Below, piece by piece: positions 23,041 through 31,364 of a stretch of 39,265 nt of DNA. The stretch comes from Hydrogenophaga sp. A37. Its GTDB lineage: Bacteria; Pseudomonadota; Gammaproteobacteria; Burkholderiales; Burkholderiaceae_C. Under the pieces are notes generated by a model. The model was not told where the DNA came from. It was given only the letters and a program-made list of their open reading frames with translations, and ran no database searches. The first letter of the stretch is position 1. Each line of letters starts with the position of its first letter. The stretch lies in the NCBI RefSeq assembly GCF_002001205.1, contig NZ_MUNZ01000094.1:1-39265 (forward strand), in the 5' to 3' direction. The position numbers were made by a program, and so were the translations under genes.

Positions 23041-23954
23041 ATCAGAACGCGGTTAGAAGTGCCCAACGCGGCACCACCGAAGCGCCCTGGGTGCGCTACA
23101 CGCTCACCGGCTTCGCGCTGGTCTTCATGTTCCTGTTCCTCGTGCTGCCGCTGGCGGCCGTGGCCACCGAGGCCCTGCGCAAGGGCTGGGGCGCCTACGC
23201 GGAAGCGCTCCGGGAGCCCGACGCGTGGTCCGCCATCCGCCTCACCTTCATCACCGCGCTGGTCGCGGTGCCGCTGAACCTGGTGTTCGGCGTGGCGGCG
23301 GCCTGGTGCATCGCCAAGTACGAGTTCAAGGGCAAGTCCTTCCTGACCACGCTGATCGACCTGCCGTTCTCGGTGTCGCCCGTGGTGGCCGGTTTGATCT
23401 ACGTGCTGGTGTTCGGCGCGCAGGGCTGGTTCGGCCCCTGGCTGGCCGAGCACGACATCAAGATCGTGTTCGCCGTGCCCGGCATCATCCTCGCCACGAT
23501 CTTCGTCACCTTCCCCTTCATCGCGCGCGAACTCATCCCGCTGATGCAGGCGCAAGGCAACGACGAGGAGCAGGCGGCCCAGGTGCTGGGCGCCACCGGC
23601 TGGCAGACCTTCTGGTACGTGACCCTGCCCAACATCAAGTGGGGCCTGATCTACGGCGTGATCCTGTGCAACGCGCGGGCCATGGGTGAGTTTGGCGCGG
23701 TGAGCGTGGTCTCGGGCCACATCCGTGGCCAGACCAACACCATGCCGCTGCACGTTGAAATTCTTTACAACGAATACCAGTCGGTGGCCGCGTTCGCCGT
23801 GGCCTCGCTGCTGGCCCTGCTGGCGCTGGTGACGCTGGCCATCAAGTCGGTGGCCGAGTGGCGCATGGAGCGTGAACTCAAGGCCCTGGCCGAGCTGCCG
23901 CCGGAGCGGCCCCCGGTTTTAACTCCCTCTCCCTCTGGGAGAGGGCAGGGGTGA
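23037..23954 (+). CDS. cysW: Sulfate/thiosulfate ABC transporter permease CysW, repeat-derived C-terminus
   Basis: Second channel subunit, 305 residues. Family blocks: [31 protein letters not shown] (about 106-136), the EAA loop [33 protein letters not shown] (about 177-209) and [36 protein letters not shown], a CysW signature. It overlaps cysT by ATGA. The last dozen or so residues ([12 protein letters not shown]) are encoded by the first hairpin of the repeat array that begins at 23925, so the native end of the gene has probably been replaced by the repeat. The core of the permease is complete, so function should be kept. Confidence 0.94.
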   Translation: MNQNAVRSAQRGTTEAPWVRYTLTGFALVFMFLFLVLPLAAVATEALRKGWGAYAEALREPDAWSAIRLTFITALVAVPLNLVFGVAAAWCIAKYEFKGKSFLTTLIDLPFSVSPVVAGLIYVLVFGAQGWFGPWLAEHDIKIVFAVPGIILATIFVTFPFIARELIPLMQAQGNDEEQAAQVLGATGWQTFWYVTLPNIKWGLIYGVILCNARAMGEFGAVSVVSGHIRGQTNTMPLHVEILYNEYQSVAAFAVASLLALLALVTLAIKSVAEWRMERELKALAELPPERPPVLTPSPSGRGQG

Positions 23955-24096
23955 GGGCTCTGCGTTTGCCAACACCACTTCACGCGTGCCCCTCACCCCC
24001 ACCCTCTCCCCAGAGGGGCGAGGGAGCAAGAGAATCGATCCTCTCCCCAGTGGGGCGAGGGAGTCAGAAAGCCACCCTCTCGCTGTATGGCGAGGG
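23925..24096. repeat. Array of four hairpin repeat units between cysW and cysA
   Basis: Unit 1 is CCCTCTCCC-TCT-GGGAGAGGG (23925-23945). Units 2 and 3 are near-identical CCTCTCCCC-AGN-GGGGCGAGG hairpins (24003-24023 and 24040-24060), each followed by GAG. Unit 4 (24075-24096, CCCTCTCGC to GGCGAGGG) is a diverged copy. In addition GGGCAGGGGTGAGGG (23943-23957) is largely complementary to CCCCTCACCCCCACCC (23989-24004), giving a larger inverted repeat. The 'CCCCTCACCCC-CCCTCTCCC' style is a dispersed intergenic repeat of many proteobacteria. It fills most of the 163-base gap inside the operon. Confidence 0.85.
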
Positions 24097-24117
24097 AGTC
24101 AAACCAAGGCCATCCCC

Positions 24118-25206
24118 ATGAGCATCCAGATCCGCAACGTCAACAAGCACTTCGGCACGTTCCAGGCCCTGCGCGACGTCAACCTCGATATCGCGTCGGG
24201 CGAATTGCTCGCGCTGCTCGGCCCCTCGGGCTGCGGCAAGACCACGCTGCTGCGCATCATCGCGGGCCTTGAAACGCCCGACACCGGCAGCATCCACTTC
24301 AGCGGCGAAGACACGACCGACGTGCACGTGCGCGAGCGCAACGTGGGTTTCGTGTTCCAACACTACGCGCTGTTCCGCCACATGAGCGTGTTCGAAAACG
24401 TGGCCTTCGGCCTGCGCGTGAAGCCACGCGGCGAGCGCCCGAGCGACGCGCAGATCAAGCAGAAGGTGACCGACCTGCTGAAGCTCGTGCAGCTCGACTG
24501 GCTGGCCGACCGCTACCCCTCGCAGCTCTCCGGCGGCCAGCGCCAGCGCATTGCGTTGGCCCGTGCCCTCGCAGTGGAACCCCAGGTGCTGCTGCTCGAC
24601 GAACCCTTCGGCGCGCTCGACGCCAAGGTGCGCAAGGAGCTGCGCCGCTGGCTGCGCCGCCTGCACGACGAGCTGCACGTGACCAGCATCTTTGTCACCC
24701 ACGACCAGGAAGAAGCCCTGGAGGTGGCCGACCGCGTGGTGCTGATGAACAAGGGCGTGGTGGAGCAGTGCGGTTCGCCGCAGGACGTGTGGGACCACCC
24801 GGCCAGCCCTTTCGTCTACGGTTTCCTGGGTGACGTGAACCTGTTCCACGGTCGCGCACACGAAGGTCTGCTGCACCTGGACGGCGTGGCCATCGACACG
24901 CCCGAACACGCCGGCGCGCAGAACGCACAGGCCTTCGCCTACGTGCGCCCGCACGACCTCGACGTGCAGCGCCACACGCCGGGTGCAAGCGGCATCGTCG
25001 CCACGCTCAGCCGCGCCATCGTGGTGGGCCCGATCGCGCGGCTGGAGCTGCAGCCGGTGGAGAACAACCAGCCGGCCGGGCACGACCCGCTGATCGAAGC
25101 GCAGATCCCCGCGCAGCAGTTCCGCGATCTGGGCTTCAAAGAGGGCGAGACGCTGGTGGTGTCGCCGCGCAAGGCGCGCGTGTTTCTGCACTCACAGACC
25201 GCGTGA
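24118..25206 (+). CDS. cysA: Sulfate/thiosulfate ABC transporter ATP-binding protein CysA
   Basis: Cytoplasmic ATPase that powers sulfate import, 362 residues. Walker [10 protein letters not shown] (about 36-44), Q-loop [27 protein letters not shown] (a CysA-style block), signature LSGGQRQR, Walker [13 protein letters not shown] and switch [18 protein letters not shown] are intact. The C-terminal TOBE-type regulatory part (about 240-362) includes [12 protein letters not shown] and [10 protein letters not shown], both typical for CysA. The ATG at 24118 begins the family N-terminus [13 protein letters not shown]; a longer frame starting at 23986 is made of repeat sequence. The ribosome site is weak (AAGG). 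It ends the sulfate block; a 6-base hairpin CGCCGC/GCGGCG follows at 25225-25242 without a T-run. Confidence 0.93.
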   Translation: MSIQIRNVNKHFGTFQALRDVNLDIASGELLALLGPSGCGKTTLLRIIAGLETPDTGSIHFSGEDTTDVHVRERNVGFVFQHYALFRHMSVFENVAFGLRVKPRGERPSDAQIKQKVTDLLKLVQLDWLADRYPSQLSGGQRQRIALARALAVEPQVLLLDEPFGALDAKVRKELRRWLRRLHDELHVTSIFVTHDQEEALEVADRVVLMNKGVVEQCGSPQDVWDHPASPFVYGFLGDVNLFHGRAHEGLLHLDGVAIDTPEHAGAQNAQAFAYVRPHDLDVQRHTPGASGIVATLSRAIVVGPIARLELQPVENNQPAGHDPLIEAQIPAQQFRDLGFKEGETLVVSPRKARVFLHSQTA

Positions 25207-25244
25207 GGGCCTGATCGCCGGCTCGCCGCGTGTCTGCGGCGGGA

Positions 25245-25291
25245 TTGTCCTGGGCGGCGGGCTTGCAACATAATGAAATGGTGCTTTCATT
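25245..25291 (+). promoter_or_regulatory. Candidate promoter and operator of the cyclase-P450-DyP operon
   Basis: TTGTCC (25245-25250) and CATAAT (25269-25274) are spaced by 18 bases, a plausible sigma-70 promoter. A perfect 7-base inverted repeat, AATGAAA (25272-25278) and TTTCATT (25285-25291) with 6 bases between, overlaps the -10 and the expected transcription start, the position of a repressor operator. Confidence 0.5.
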
Positions 25292-25315
25292 TGGAAGGCG
25301 CAGCGCCGGCCTGCC

Positions 25316-28300
25316 TTGTCAGTGTCCGTTCCATTTGTTCCCGACGTGTCCGCACGAGCTGCCGTGACTAGAAAACCAACCAGTGGGGTCTGTGGTCGTT
25401 GCAAACGCACGCGCCGTGCGGGTGACAAGTTCTGCTCACAGTGCGGGCTGAAGTTTGATGACAGCGTGGCCGAACGCAAGATCGTCTCGCTGCTGTTCGC
25501 CGATCTCTGCGGGTCCACCGCCCTGGTGTCCCAGTCGGACCCCGAAGAAGCGCAGGTGCTGCTGGACCGCACCCTCAAAACCATGGCGGAGGCGGTGGAA
25601 ACCTACGGCGGTTCGGTGCGCCGCCTGCAAGGCGACGGCATCGTGGGCCTGTTCGGTGCACCCGTCGCGCAGGAAGACCATGCCTTGCGTGCCTGCCTGG
25701 CAGCACTGACGCTGCAACGGCGCACGCGGGAGGCGAAGCCCGACAACGGCGCCCTGGAGGCGCCGGTGCGTGTCGGCATCCACTCAGGCGAGGTGGTGGT
25801 CGGCTCGATCAACGACCTGCTGACCTCGCACCACCGGGTCGACGGCGCGGCGCTGCACCTGGCGGCGCGGCTGGAGCAACTGGCGCAGCCCGGCTCCATT
25901 CTGGTCAGCGGCGCCACGGCGCGCCTGCTGGATGGCGGTTTGTCGCTGCGACCGCTGGGTCCGCGCGAGATCCGGGGCTTCGACCGCCCGGTGGAGCTGT
26001 TCGAACTGGCCATCGACATCGACGCCAGCGAGAGCGCCGCGACGGCGCAAGTCCTCGGGCACCTGCCGCAGCCGCTGCTCGGTCGCGACAGCCTGCTGGA
26101 GAAGTTGCTGGGTGTGGCGTCCCGGGTGGCGCAGAGCCGGCTGTGTGTGCTGGGCCTGCGGGGCGAGGCGGGCATCGGCAAGACCCGCCTGCTGGCCCAA
26201 CTGGCCGACAACGTGCGTGCCGTGGGCTTCGATGTCTGCAGCATGACCACGCGCTCTTACACCAACCACCTGCCCTACAGCGCGCTGGCCGATCTGATGC
26301 GGGCCCTCATGCGGCTGGGCGAAGAGGTGGACCCGTGGCGCGAGCGCGAGGCCGCGCGACAGGCGCTGGCCACCTGGCCCGAAGCGGCCAGCCGGCACCT
26401 GCCGGCCGCCATCGACCTGCTCGACCTGGAGGCCCCTGCCGCCGAATGGTTGCTGCTGACCCCCAACCAGCGCCGCCACCGCATCGGCGAAGCGCTGCTC
26501 TGGCTGATCGCCACGCGGCTGAGCCAAGGGCCGCTGATGATCGTGGTCGAAGACGTGTTTCTGGCCGACCGCGACAGCCTGCGCACGCTGGAAGGGCTGT
26601 GGCGCAAGCTGGATCAGCTGCCGGTGCTGCTGTGTTTTTCCTACCGGCAAGACTTCGTGCACCGCTGGGCAGACCCGGTGTGGTTCGAGGAGATGGGGGT
26701 GGGGCCGCTGACCCAGCGCGACATGATCCAGCTGGCCGAGTCGCTGCTGGGCACCGATGAATCGCTCCAGTCCGTGGTGCCCGTTCTGCTCGAACGCGCC
26801 GACGGCAACCCCTTCTACCTGGAACAGATGAGCCTGGGGCTGGCCGACGCCGGTGCCTTCGACGGCGCGCCAGGGCACTACCGCTACGTGGGCGAACAGA
26901 CCGAGCCGGGGGTGCCGGCCTCCATTGCGGCCGTGATCGGTGCGCGCGTGGACCGGTTGCCCGCCAAGGCCAAGGGCCTGCTGGAAGCCATGGCCATCCT
27001 CAACGCCGTGACAGCGGCCGACATGCTGGCGCGCATGCTGGGCGACCCCGAGGACGAGGTGGTTCAACTCCTGCGCCTGTGCATGGATGCCTGCCTGCTG
27101 CAACGTGCGCGCGGACCCGCCGAGGCGGGGGGCGGCCCTGAGGCGCCAGGGCCCGACACGCCGGTGCGCTTCCAGCACGCGCTGGTGCAGGAGGTGGTGG
27201 CCGCTGCGCTGACCCGGCCGCGCCGCAAACAACTGCACCAGACCGCGTTTCGCGCCCTGTGCGACCGGCTGGGCAAGCTGGCGGCCGAGCAGGCGGCGGT
27301 GCTGGCGCACCACGCCTACGCCGGTGGCCTGTGGGCCGAAGCGGCGCAATACGCCGGGATCGCAATGGTGCGTTCGGTGGCGCGCTCGGCCAATCGCGAT
27401 GCCCTGCGTTTGCTTGACACCGGGCTGGACGCGGCGGGCCGCATTGACGACGAGCCCACGCGGCTGAACGCCGAGCTGGCCCTGCGCACCGAGGCCCTGG
27501 GGGCCTTGTTGCCGCTCGGTCAGTTCGACGCCATGTTCATGCACCTGGAGCGCGCGCAGGCGATTTCCGCGCAGATGGGCAGCCCCAAACGCACGGCCGC
27601 CGTGGCGCTGCAGCAGGCGGTGCTCTACTGGGCGCGGGGCATGCCGTCCAAGGGGCTGGAGGCCACCCGCAGCGCCCGCGCGGCCGCCGCGCAGGCCGGC
27701 AGCCGGAGCTCGGAGATGACGGCGGCCCTGGTGGATCTGCTGCTGCTGCACTGCCTGGGCCGGTACCGCGAGCTCGTGGCCATGGCGCGCGATGTCGAGG
27801 CACGGTTTGCCGTGGAACTGTCGTCGCGCCGCTTCATGCCGGGCTGGGCCACGGTGCCGAGCGTTCACCTCAAGGTGTTCCTGGCCGATGCGTTGATGCG
27901 GCTGGCCGAAGAGGACACGGCCCAGGCCGTCTGCGACCAGGCCTACGCCGAGCTGGCGCAACAGGACCATGCCTATTCGCGTGCCCTCGTGGATTTCGCG
28001 CAGACCAGTCTCTGGCTGCGTCAGGGCCGGTTTGCACCGGCGGCCGAACGGCTGCGGGACTCATTCCGGCTGTGCCAGGAGCAGGACGTCCCGACCATGA
28101 CGCCGTGCATCGTCGGTCTGCTGTCTGAGGCCCTGGGCCACCAGGGGCGGCTCGCCGAGGCGCAGGACATGGTGCGCCAGACGCTGTCCGACAAGTCCTA
28201 CCAGCTCGCCGGTCTGTACAGCGAGTTCTACCTTCGTTATGGCCTGGGCCAGGCGCTCGCGGCGGCCGGCCGGCACGGGGAGGCGATGGAGCAGTTCGGC

Positions 28301-28543
28301 GCCGCGCGCGATCACGCCTCGCGCCACGAGCAATGGGGCCATGTGGTCGATGCCTTGCTCGCCATGGGTCTGCGGGCCCTTCATCTGGAGCAGACCGATG
28401 CCGCAATGGAACACCTGCAGGCGGCCCGGCAGGGCGCTGCTGCCTGCGGCATGGTGGGCATTGAACAGCGGTCGCAGGCGCTGATGGCGCTCTTGGGTTT
28501 TCACCAGCCCGCAGACGGGTCACCGGAGGCGGCCCATGGCTGA
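25316..28543 (+). CDS. Zinc-ribbon, class III cyclase-like, P-loop ATPase and TPR-like signalling protein
   Basis: Large cytoplasmic regulator of 1075 residues. Order: a zinc ribbon (C26-x2-C29, C40-x2-C43), a class III nucleotidyl cyclase-like domain (about 55-235), a STAND/AAA-type ATPase with Walker A GEAGIGKT (283-290) and Walker B-like LMIVVEDV with E412 and D413, and a helical C-terminal half resembling TPR repeats (about 640-1070). Both cyclase metal aspartates are present (D63 in FADLCGST, D107 in GDGIVGLFG). However, where active members have G-D/E-x-V-N-x-A-A-R this one reads G-A-A-L-H-L-A-A-R: the base-specifying acid is Ala and the transition-state Asn is His181. Activity is therefore doubtful. 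No ATG fits; the start is TTG at 25316 or GTG at 25322. First gene of the operon, and overlaps the P450 gene by 8 bases. Confidence 0.9.
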   Translation: MSVSVPFVPDVSARAAVTRKPTSGVCGRCKRTRRAGDKFCSQCGLKFDDSVAERKIVSLLFADLCGSTALVSQSDPEEAQVLLDRTLKTMAEAVETYGGSVRRLQGDGIVGLFGAPVAQEDHALRACLAALTLQRRTREAKPDNGALEAPVRVGIHSGEVVVGSINDLLTSHHRVDGAALHLAARLEQLAQPGSILVSGATARLLDGGLSLRPLGPREIRGFDRPVELFELAIDIDASESAATAQVLGHLPQPLLGRDSLLEKLLGVASRVAQSRLCVLGLRGEAGIGKTRLLAQLADNVRAVGFDVCSMTTRSYTNHLPYSALADLMRALMRLGEEVDPWREREAARQALATWPEAASRHLPAAIDLLDLEAPAAEWLLLTPNQRRHRIGEALLWLIATRLSQGPLMIVVEDVFLADRDSLRTLEGLWRKLDQLPVLLCFSYRQDFVHRWADPVWFEEMGVGPLTQRDMIQLAESLLGTDESLQSVVPVLLERADGNPFYLEQMSLGLADAGAFDGAPGHYRYVGEQTEPGVPASIAAVIGARVDRLPAKAKGLLEAMAILNAVTAADMLARMLGDPEDEVVQLLRLCMDACLLQRARGPAEAGGGPEAPGPDTPVRFQHALVQEVVAAALTRPRRKQLHQTAFRALCDRLGKLAAEQAAVLAHHAYAGGLWAEAAQYAGIAMVRSVARSANRDALRLLDTGLDAAGRIDDEPTRLNAELALRTEALGALLPLGQFDAMFMHLERAQAISAQMGSPKRTAAVALQQAVLYWARGMPSKGLEATRSARAAAAQAGSRSSEMTAALVDLLLLHCLGRYRELVAMARDVEARFAVELSSRRFMPGWATVPSVHLKVFLADALMRLAEEDTAQAVCDQAYAELAQQDHAYSRALVDFAQTSLWLRQGRFAPAAERLRDSFRLCQEQDVPTMTPCIVGLLSEALGHQGRLAEAQDMVRQTLSDKSYQLAGLYSEFYLRYGLGQALAAAGRHGEAMEQFGAARDHASRHEQWGHVVDALLAMGLRALHLEQTDAAMEHLQAARQGAAACGMVGIEQRSQALMALLGFHQPADGSPEAAHG

Positions 28544-29810
28544 TTCGGCGGTACACCGCTCGCAAGTCACGGGGGTGGGCAGCGGGCTGTTGTACCGGGT
28601 GTATTGCTGGGTGATGCGCCAGCCCCGCCTGCTGCGCCTGGTGGCGGCCATGCTGCGGCGCTGGCCCCTGGCCAGCCAGTGGGCACCGGTGGTTGCCAGG
28701 CGCGACGCGGTGGTGGCCGCGCTGCTGAGACCGGGCAGCTTCTCCAACGTGGCACACGCCCCCAACCTCGTGGCGGGCGAGTTTTCCATCGGCATGGAAG
28801 ACGGGCCTCGCTATCACGCTGAGCGCAAGACGCTCGAAGCCATGTTGCGCACCGGCCGGCGGCTGGGCCAGTTCAGCGCGGTGCTCGCGCGGCGTCGCAT
28901 CCGCGGCTGGACGAAGGGCGCTGAACATGGCCACTTCGATCTGGTGGACGACTACCTGGCGCCGCTGGTGTGGCGCACCATGAAACGCAGCTTTGGACCA
29001 GCGGGCAACGCGTTGGCGCAAGGGGTGTCCGGTGCCGACCCCGAGCGCGTGGAGCAGCAGCTGTTTCTGGAGCTGCGCCATGTCGCGGCGCACTTGGTGG
29101 TGGGGGGTGTGGCCACGCCCGGCACTCAGGCGCGGGCCGAAGAAGCTGGGCACGCCCTCAACCGCCGTGTGGGTGCCCGGCTGGGTGAGGTCAGCCAGGC
29201 ACTGGGTCCGCGGTTGCCGACCTGCAGCCACGCAGACATCCACCGCAACACGGTGGGCCTGATGTGGGTGTCCCATCCGGTGGCGGTGCAGGCGGGCGTG
29301 CACCTGATGGTGGAGCTGTTGCGCCGCCGGGAGTGGCACCTGAAGCTGCGCGAGCAAGCCAGAACCCCGGCCATGCCGTGGCTGGACCCGGCGCTGCGCC
29401 AGACGGTGCGCGATGTGGTGCTGGAGCTGCTGCGCTTTCGCCCGGTGTTTCCGCTGGTGGCGCGCGCGGTGCCCAGCGCGACTGCATTTGATGCGGGCGA
29501 CGTGCGGCCGGCCGCGGTCAGCGCGGGGCGGTCGATGCTGTTGATGGTGATCGGCGCCATGTTCGATCCGGCGGCCACCGAACGGCCCGGCGAGTTCCGG
29601 CCCGGGCGCGAATGGAACCGCAACGCCGACGACCGCTACATGGTGTTCGGCTACGGACACCGGCGCTGCCCGGGCCAGGAACACGCGCTGGAGATGTTGA
29701 CCAGCATGGTGATCGGGCTGCTGCTGTTGCCGCATCCCTGCCGCCTGGCCCACCGCAAAGCCCTGGCGCACGACGGCCCGGCGGTGGCCCATCTGCACCT
29801 GGTGTTCTGA
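28536..29810 (+). CDS. Cytochrome P450 family protein with atypical I-helix
   Basis: Heme-thiolate protein of 424 residues. The heme-ligand loop is FGYGHRRCPG (371-380, cysteine C378), the K-helix ExxR is E297-L-L-R300, the meander block is FRPGREWN (354-361), and DGPRYHAERKTL (89-100) fits the C-helix. In the region that should be the I-helix (about 236-256, HRNTVGLMWVSHPVAVQAG) the AGx(D/E)T motif is absent: no acid-alcohol pair is seen. That pair serves O2 activation, and it is missing in P450s that use peroxide or rearrange hydroperoxides. A DyP peroxidase in the same operon makes peroxide chemistry plausible. N-terminal residues 15-42 are hydrophobic/basic and could touch the membrane. 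No ferredoxin or reductase gene is nearby. Start overlaps the cyclase-like gene by 8 bases. Confidence 0.88.
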   Translation: MADSAVHRSQVTGVGSGLLYRVYCWVMRQPRLLRLVAAMLRRWPLASQWAPVVARRDAVVAALLRPGSFSNVAHAPNLVAGEFSIGMEDGPRYHAERKTLEAMLRTGRRLGQFSAVLARRRIRGWTKGAEHGHFDLVDDYLAPLVWRTMKRSFGPAGNALAQGVSGADPERVEQQLFLELRHVAAHLVVGGVATPGTQARAEEAGHALNRRVGARLGEVSQALGPRLPTCSHADIHRNTVGLMWVSHPVAVQAGVHLMVELLRRREWHLKLREQARTPAMPWLDPALRQTVRDVVLELLRFRPVFPLVARAVPSATAFDAGDVRPAAVSAGRSMLLMVIGAMFDPAATERPGEFRPGREWNRNADDRYMVFGYGHRRCPGQEHALEMLTSMVIGLLLLPHPCRLAHRKALAHDGPAVAHLHLVF

Positions 29811-29824
29811 AGGGGAGCGCGGAC

Positions 29825-31303
29825 ATGGTTCGTCAGCAGATGGTGTGTGTGGTGACGCCAGGTTGGCCCGGACAGGCCACTTCGGTGCCCTTGATGCAGC
29901 CTGCGCTGGACGGCGTCATGGAGGCGCTGGGCTGCGTGCACTTCGCCAGCATCGCCGCGCTGCCGCCCGCGCCGGGCAGTGCGCCGGGCAGCCTGCCCTC
30001 GCTGATGCTGGAGCTGGCGGTGGATGAGGGCATCACGCACGCCGACCTCATGCGTCGCCTGGTCGACCAGGGACTGGAGGTGCTCTGGCCCCTCTACCAG
30101 GCTGATGCGGACACCTCCTTGCTCACCGATAGCGAGCGCGGCCTGTGGCTGCGCGGCTGGTTGCTGCGCCACGCCCTCGGCGCGGACGGTGGTTATGTGG
30201 GCACACGCGACCGCAGCGTGCAGCAGATTCGCAAGGAACACGGGCTGTACCGGCAGGTGCGCGCCGAGGCGACCCGCCTGATGGCGGCCGGCCCGCTGGA
30301 CAGCCAAGTGCTGGCGCTGAAGCTGTCGGCCTGGGCCGCCGGGCAAGACGCTTTCGCCTGGGCACGCACGCCCGCGCCGCGCAACGTGTGGCGCCGGGGT
30401 GGCCTGCGGCGGACCGCGGCGGCGCTCGGCTCGGCGGTGCTGCTGCTGGTGTGCGGGGGCATGGCCACGCGCATCGCCGCCGAGGTCTGTGTGGCCTGGT
30501 ACTGCCAATGGCCGCTGCTGCTGGGGCTGGTGGGGCTGCAACTGGTGGCGCTGGTGGTGGTTCTGCTGGCCCTGTCGCCGCTCATGCTGTCGGCGATGAC
30601 CGTGCGGCGAAACCTCTCCAGTGGCTTCTGGCGCCTGATGCGGCGCTGGGACCGCGCCCGTCACGCGCGGGCCACTCGGGAGGTGCCCCGCGCCCACCAG
30701 GTGCATCCGATGGTGCATCGTGGTGAGGCCGATCTCATTGGACGGCCGAACCACATGATCAGCCTCACCGAGCTGCGTGCCCCGGTGGTCTGGCACGCGG
30801 CGTGGCTGCGCTGCTGGCTGAAGCTGATCACCTGGGTCGGGCGCTGGCTTTTCGCGAACGGAACGCTGGGCAAGGCGAAGGGCATCCGTTATGGCCGCTG
30901 GCACCTGATCGACGGCGGCCGGCGCCTGCTGTTCTGCAGCAACTTCGATGGCTCGTTCGGTGGTTACCTGGGTGAATTCATCGCCGGGGCCACGGTGGGG
31001 GTCAACCTGTTCTGGCGCCGCACGAGGCTGCTGCCGCGGCCGGCCGCCGCGCCGGGCCATCCCGACGTGGGGCACGCCCGCGACTTTCCGCCCACGCGCT
31101 GGCTGTCCTGGGCCGGAGGCTGCCAGTTCGAGCAGTGGTTCAAGACCTATGCGCGCGACAGCATGCTGCCGCACCTCTATCTGTACCAGGCCTATCCCCA
31201 CAAGCACGCGGAGGTCGAACGCGCGACGCAGTTGCGCGACGCGCTGTTCGGCCCACGCAACCTGGTCAACGACACCCTCATTGCCAAGGCGGTGCAGTCA
31301 TGA
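29825..31303 (+). CDS. Unrecognised membrane protein of the P450-DyP operon
   Basis: A 492-residue protein with no family that I can name. The N-terminal part has VHFASIAALPPAP followed by SLMLELAVDEGITHADLMRRLV (38-81). Two adjacent hydrophobic segments, about 197-216 and 228-252, likely form a hairpin in the membrane. A C-terminal part has IRYGRWHLIDGGRRLLFCSNFDGSFGGYLGEFI (354-386). The two soluble motifs share a strand - turn - strand with E/N-x-D-G - helix pattern, which suggests an internal duplication of a ferredoxin-like fold, as in DyP-type and related proteins. The tail carries HLYLYQAYPHKHAEVERA. ATG at 29825 follows GGGGAG, 14 bases after the P450 stop; a longer frame from 29612 lies within the P450 gene. 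The coding call is strong, function unknown. Confidence 0.85.
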   Translation: MVRQQMVCVVTPGWPGQATSVPLMQPALDGVMEALGCVHFASIAALPPAPGSAPGSLPSLMLELAVDEGITHADLMRRLVDQGLEVLWPLYQADADTSLLTDSERGLWLRGWLLRHALGADGGYVGTRDRSVQQIRKEHGLYRQVRAEATRLMAAGPLDSQVLALKLSAWAAGQDAFAWARTPAPRNVWRRGGLRRTAAALGSAVLLLVCGGMATRIAAEVCVAWYCQWPLLLGLVGLQLVALVVVLLALSPLMLSAMTVRRNLSSGFWRLMRRWDRARHARATREVPRAHQVHPMVHRGEADLIGRPNHMISLTELRAPVVWHAAWLRCWLKLITWVGRWLFANGTLGKAKGIRYGRWHLIDGGRRLLFCSNFDGSFGGYLGEFIAGATVGVNLFWRRTRLLPRPAAAPGHPDVGHARDFPPTRWLSWAGGCQFEQWFKTYARDSMLPHLYLYQAYPHKHAEVERATQLRDALFGPRNLVNDTLIAKAVQS

Positions 31304-31364
31304 GCGCCGCCCGGCCGTTCCGAAGGCGCTCAGCTCCGCAGTGCGCAGCACGGAGGAAAGTCCC

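Noticed and set aside
25784..27970. A 728-codon open frame on the minus strand.
   Set aside because: It is fully antisense to the cyclase-like ATPase gene and has shadow composition (His/Gln/Arg/Gly-rich, no motif).
27870..31207. Long minus-strand frames (29798-27870 and 31207-29651) opposite the P450 operon.
   Set aside because: They are antisense to genes with intact heme or family motifs and show no domains or ribosome sites.
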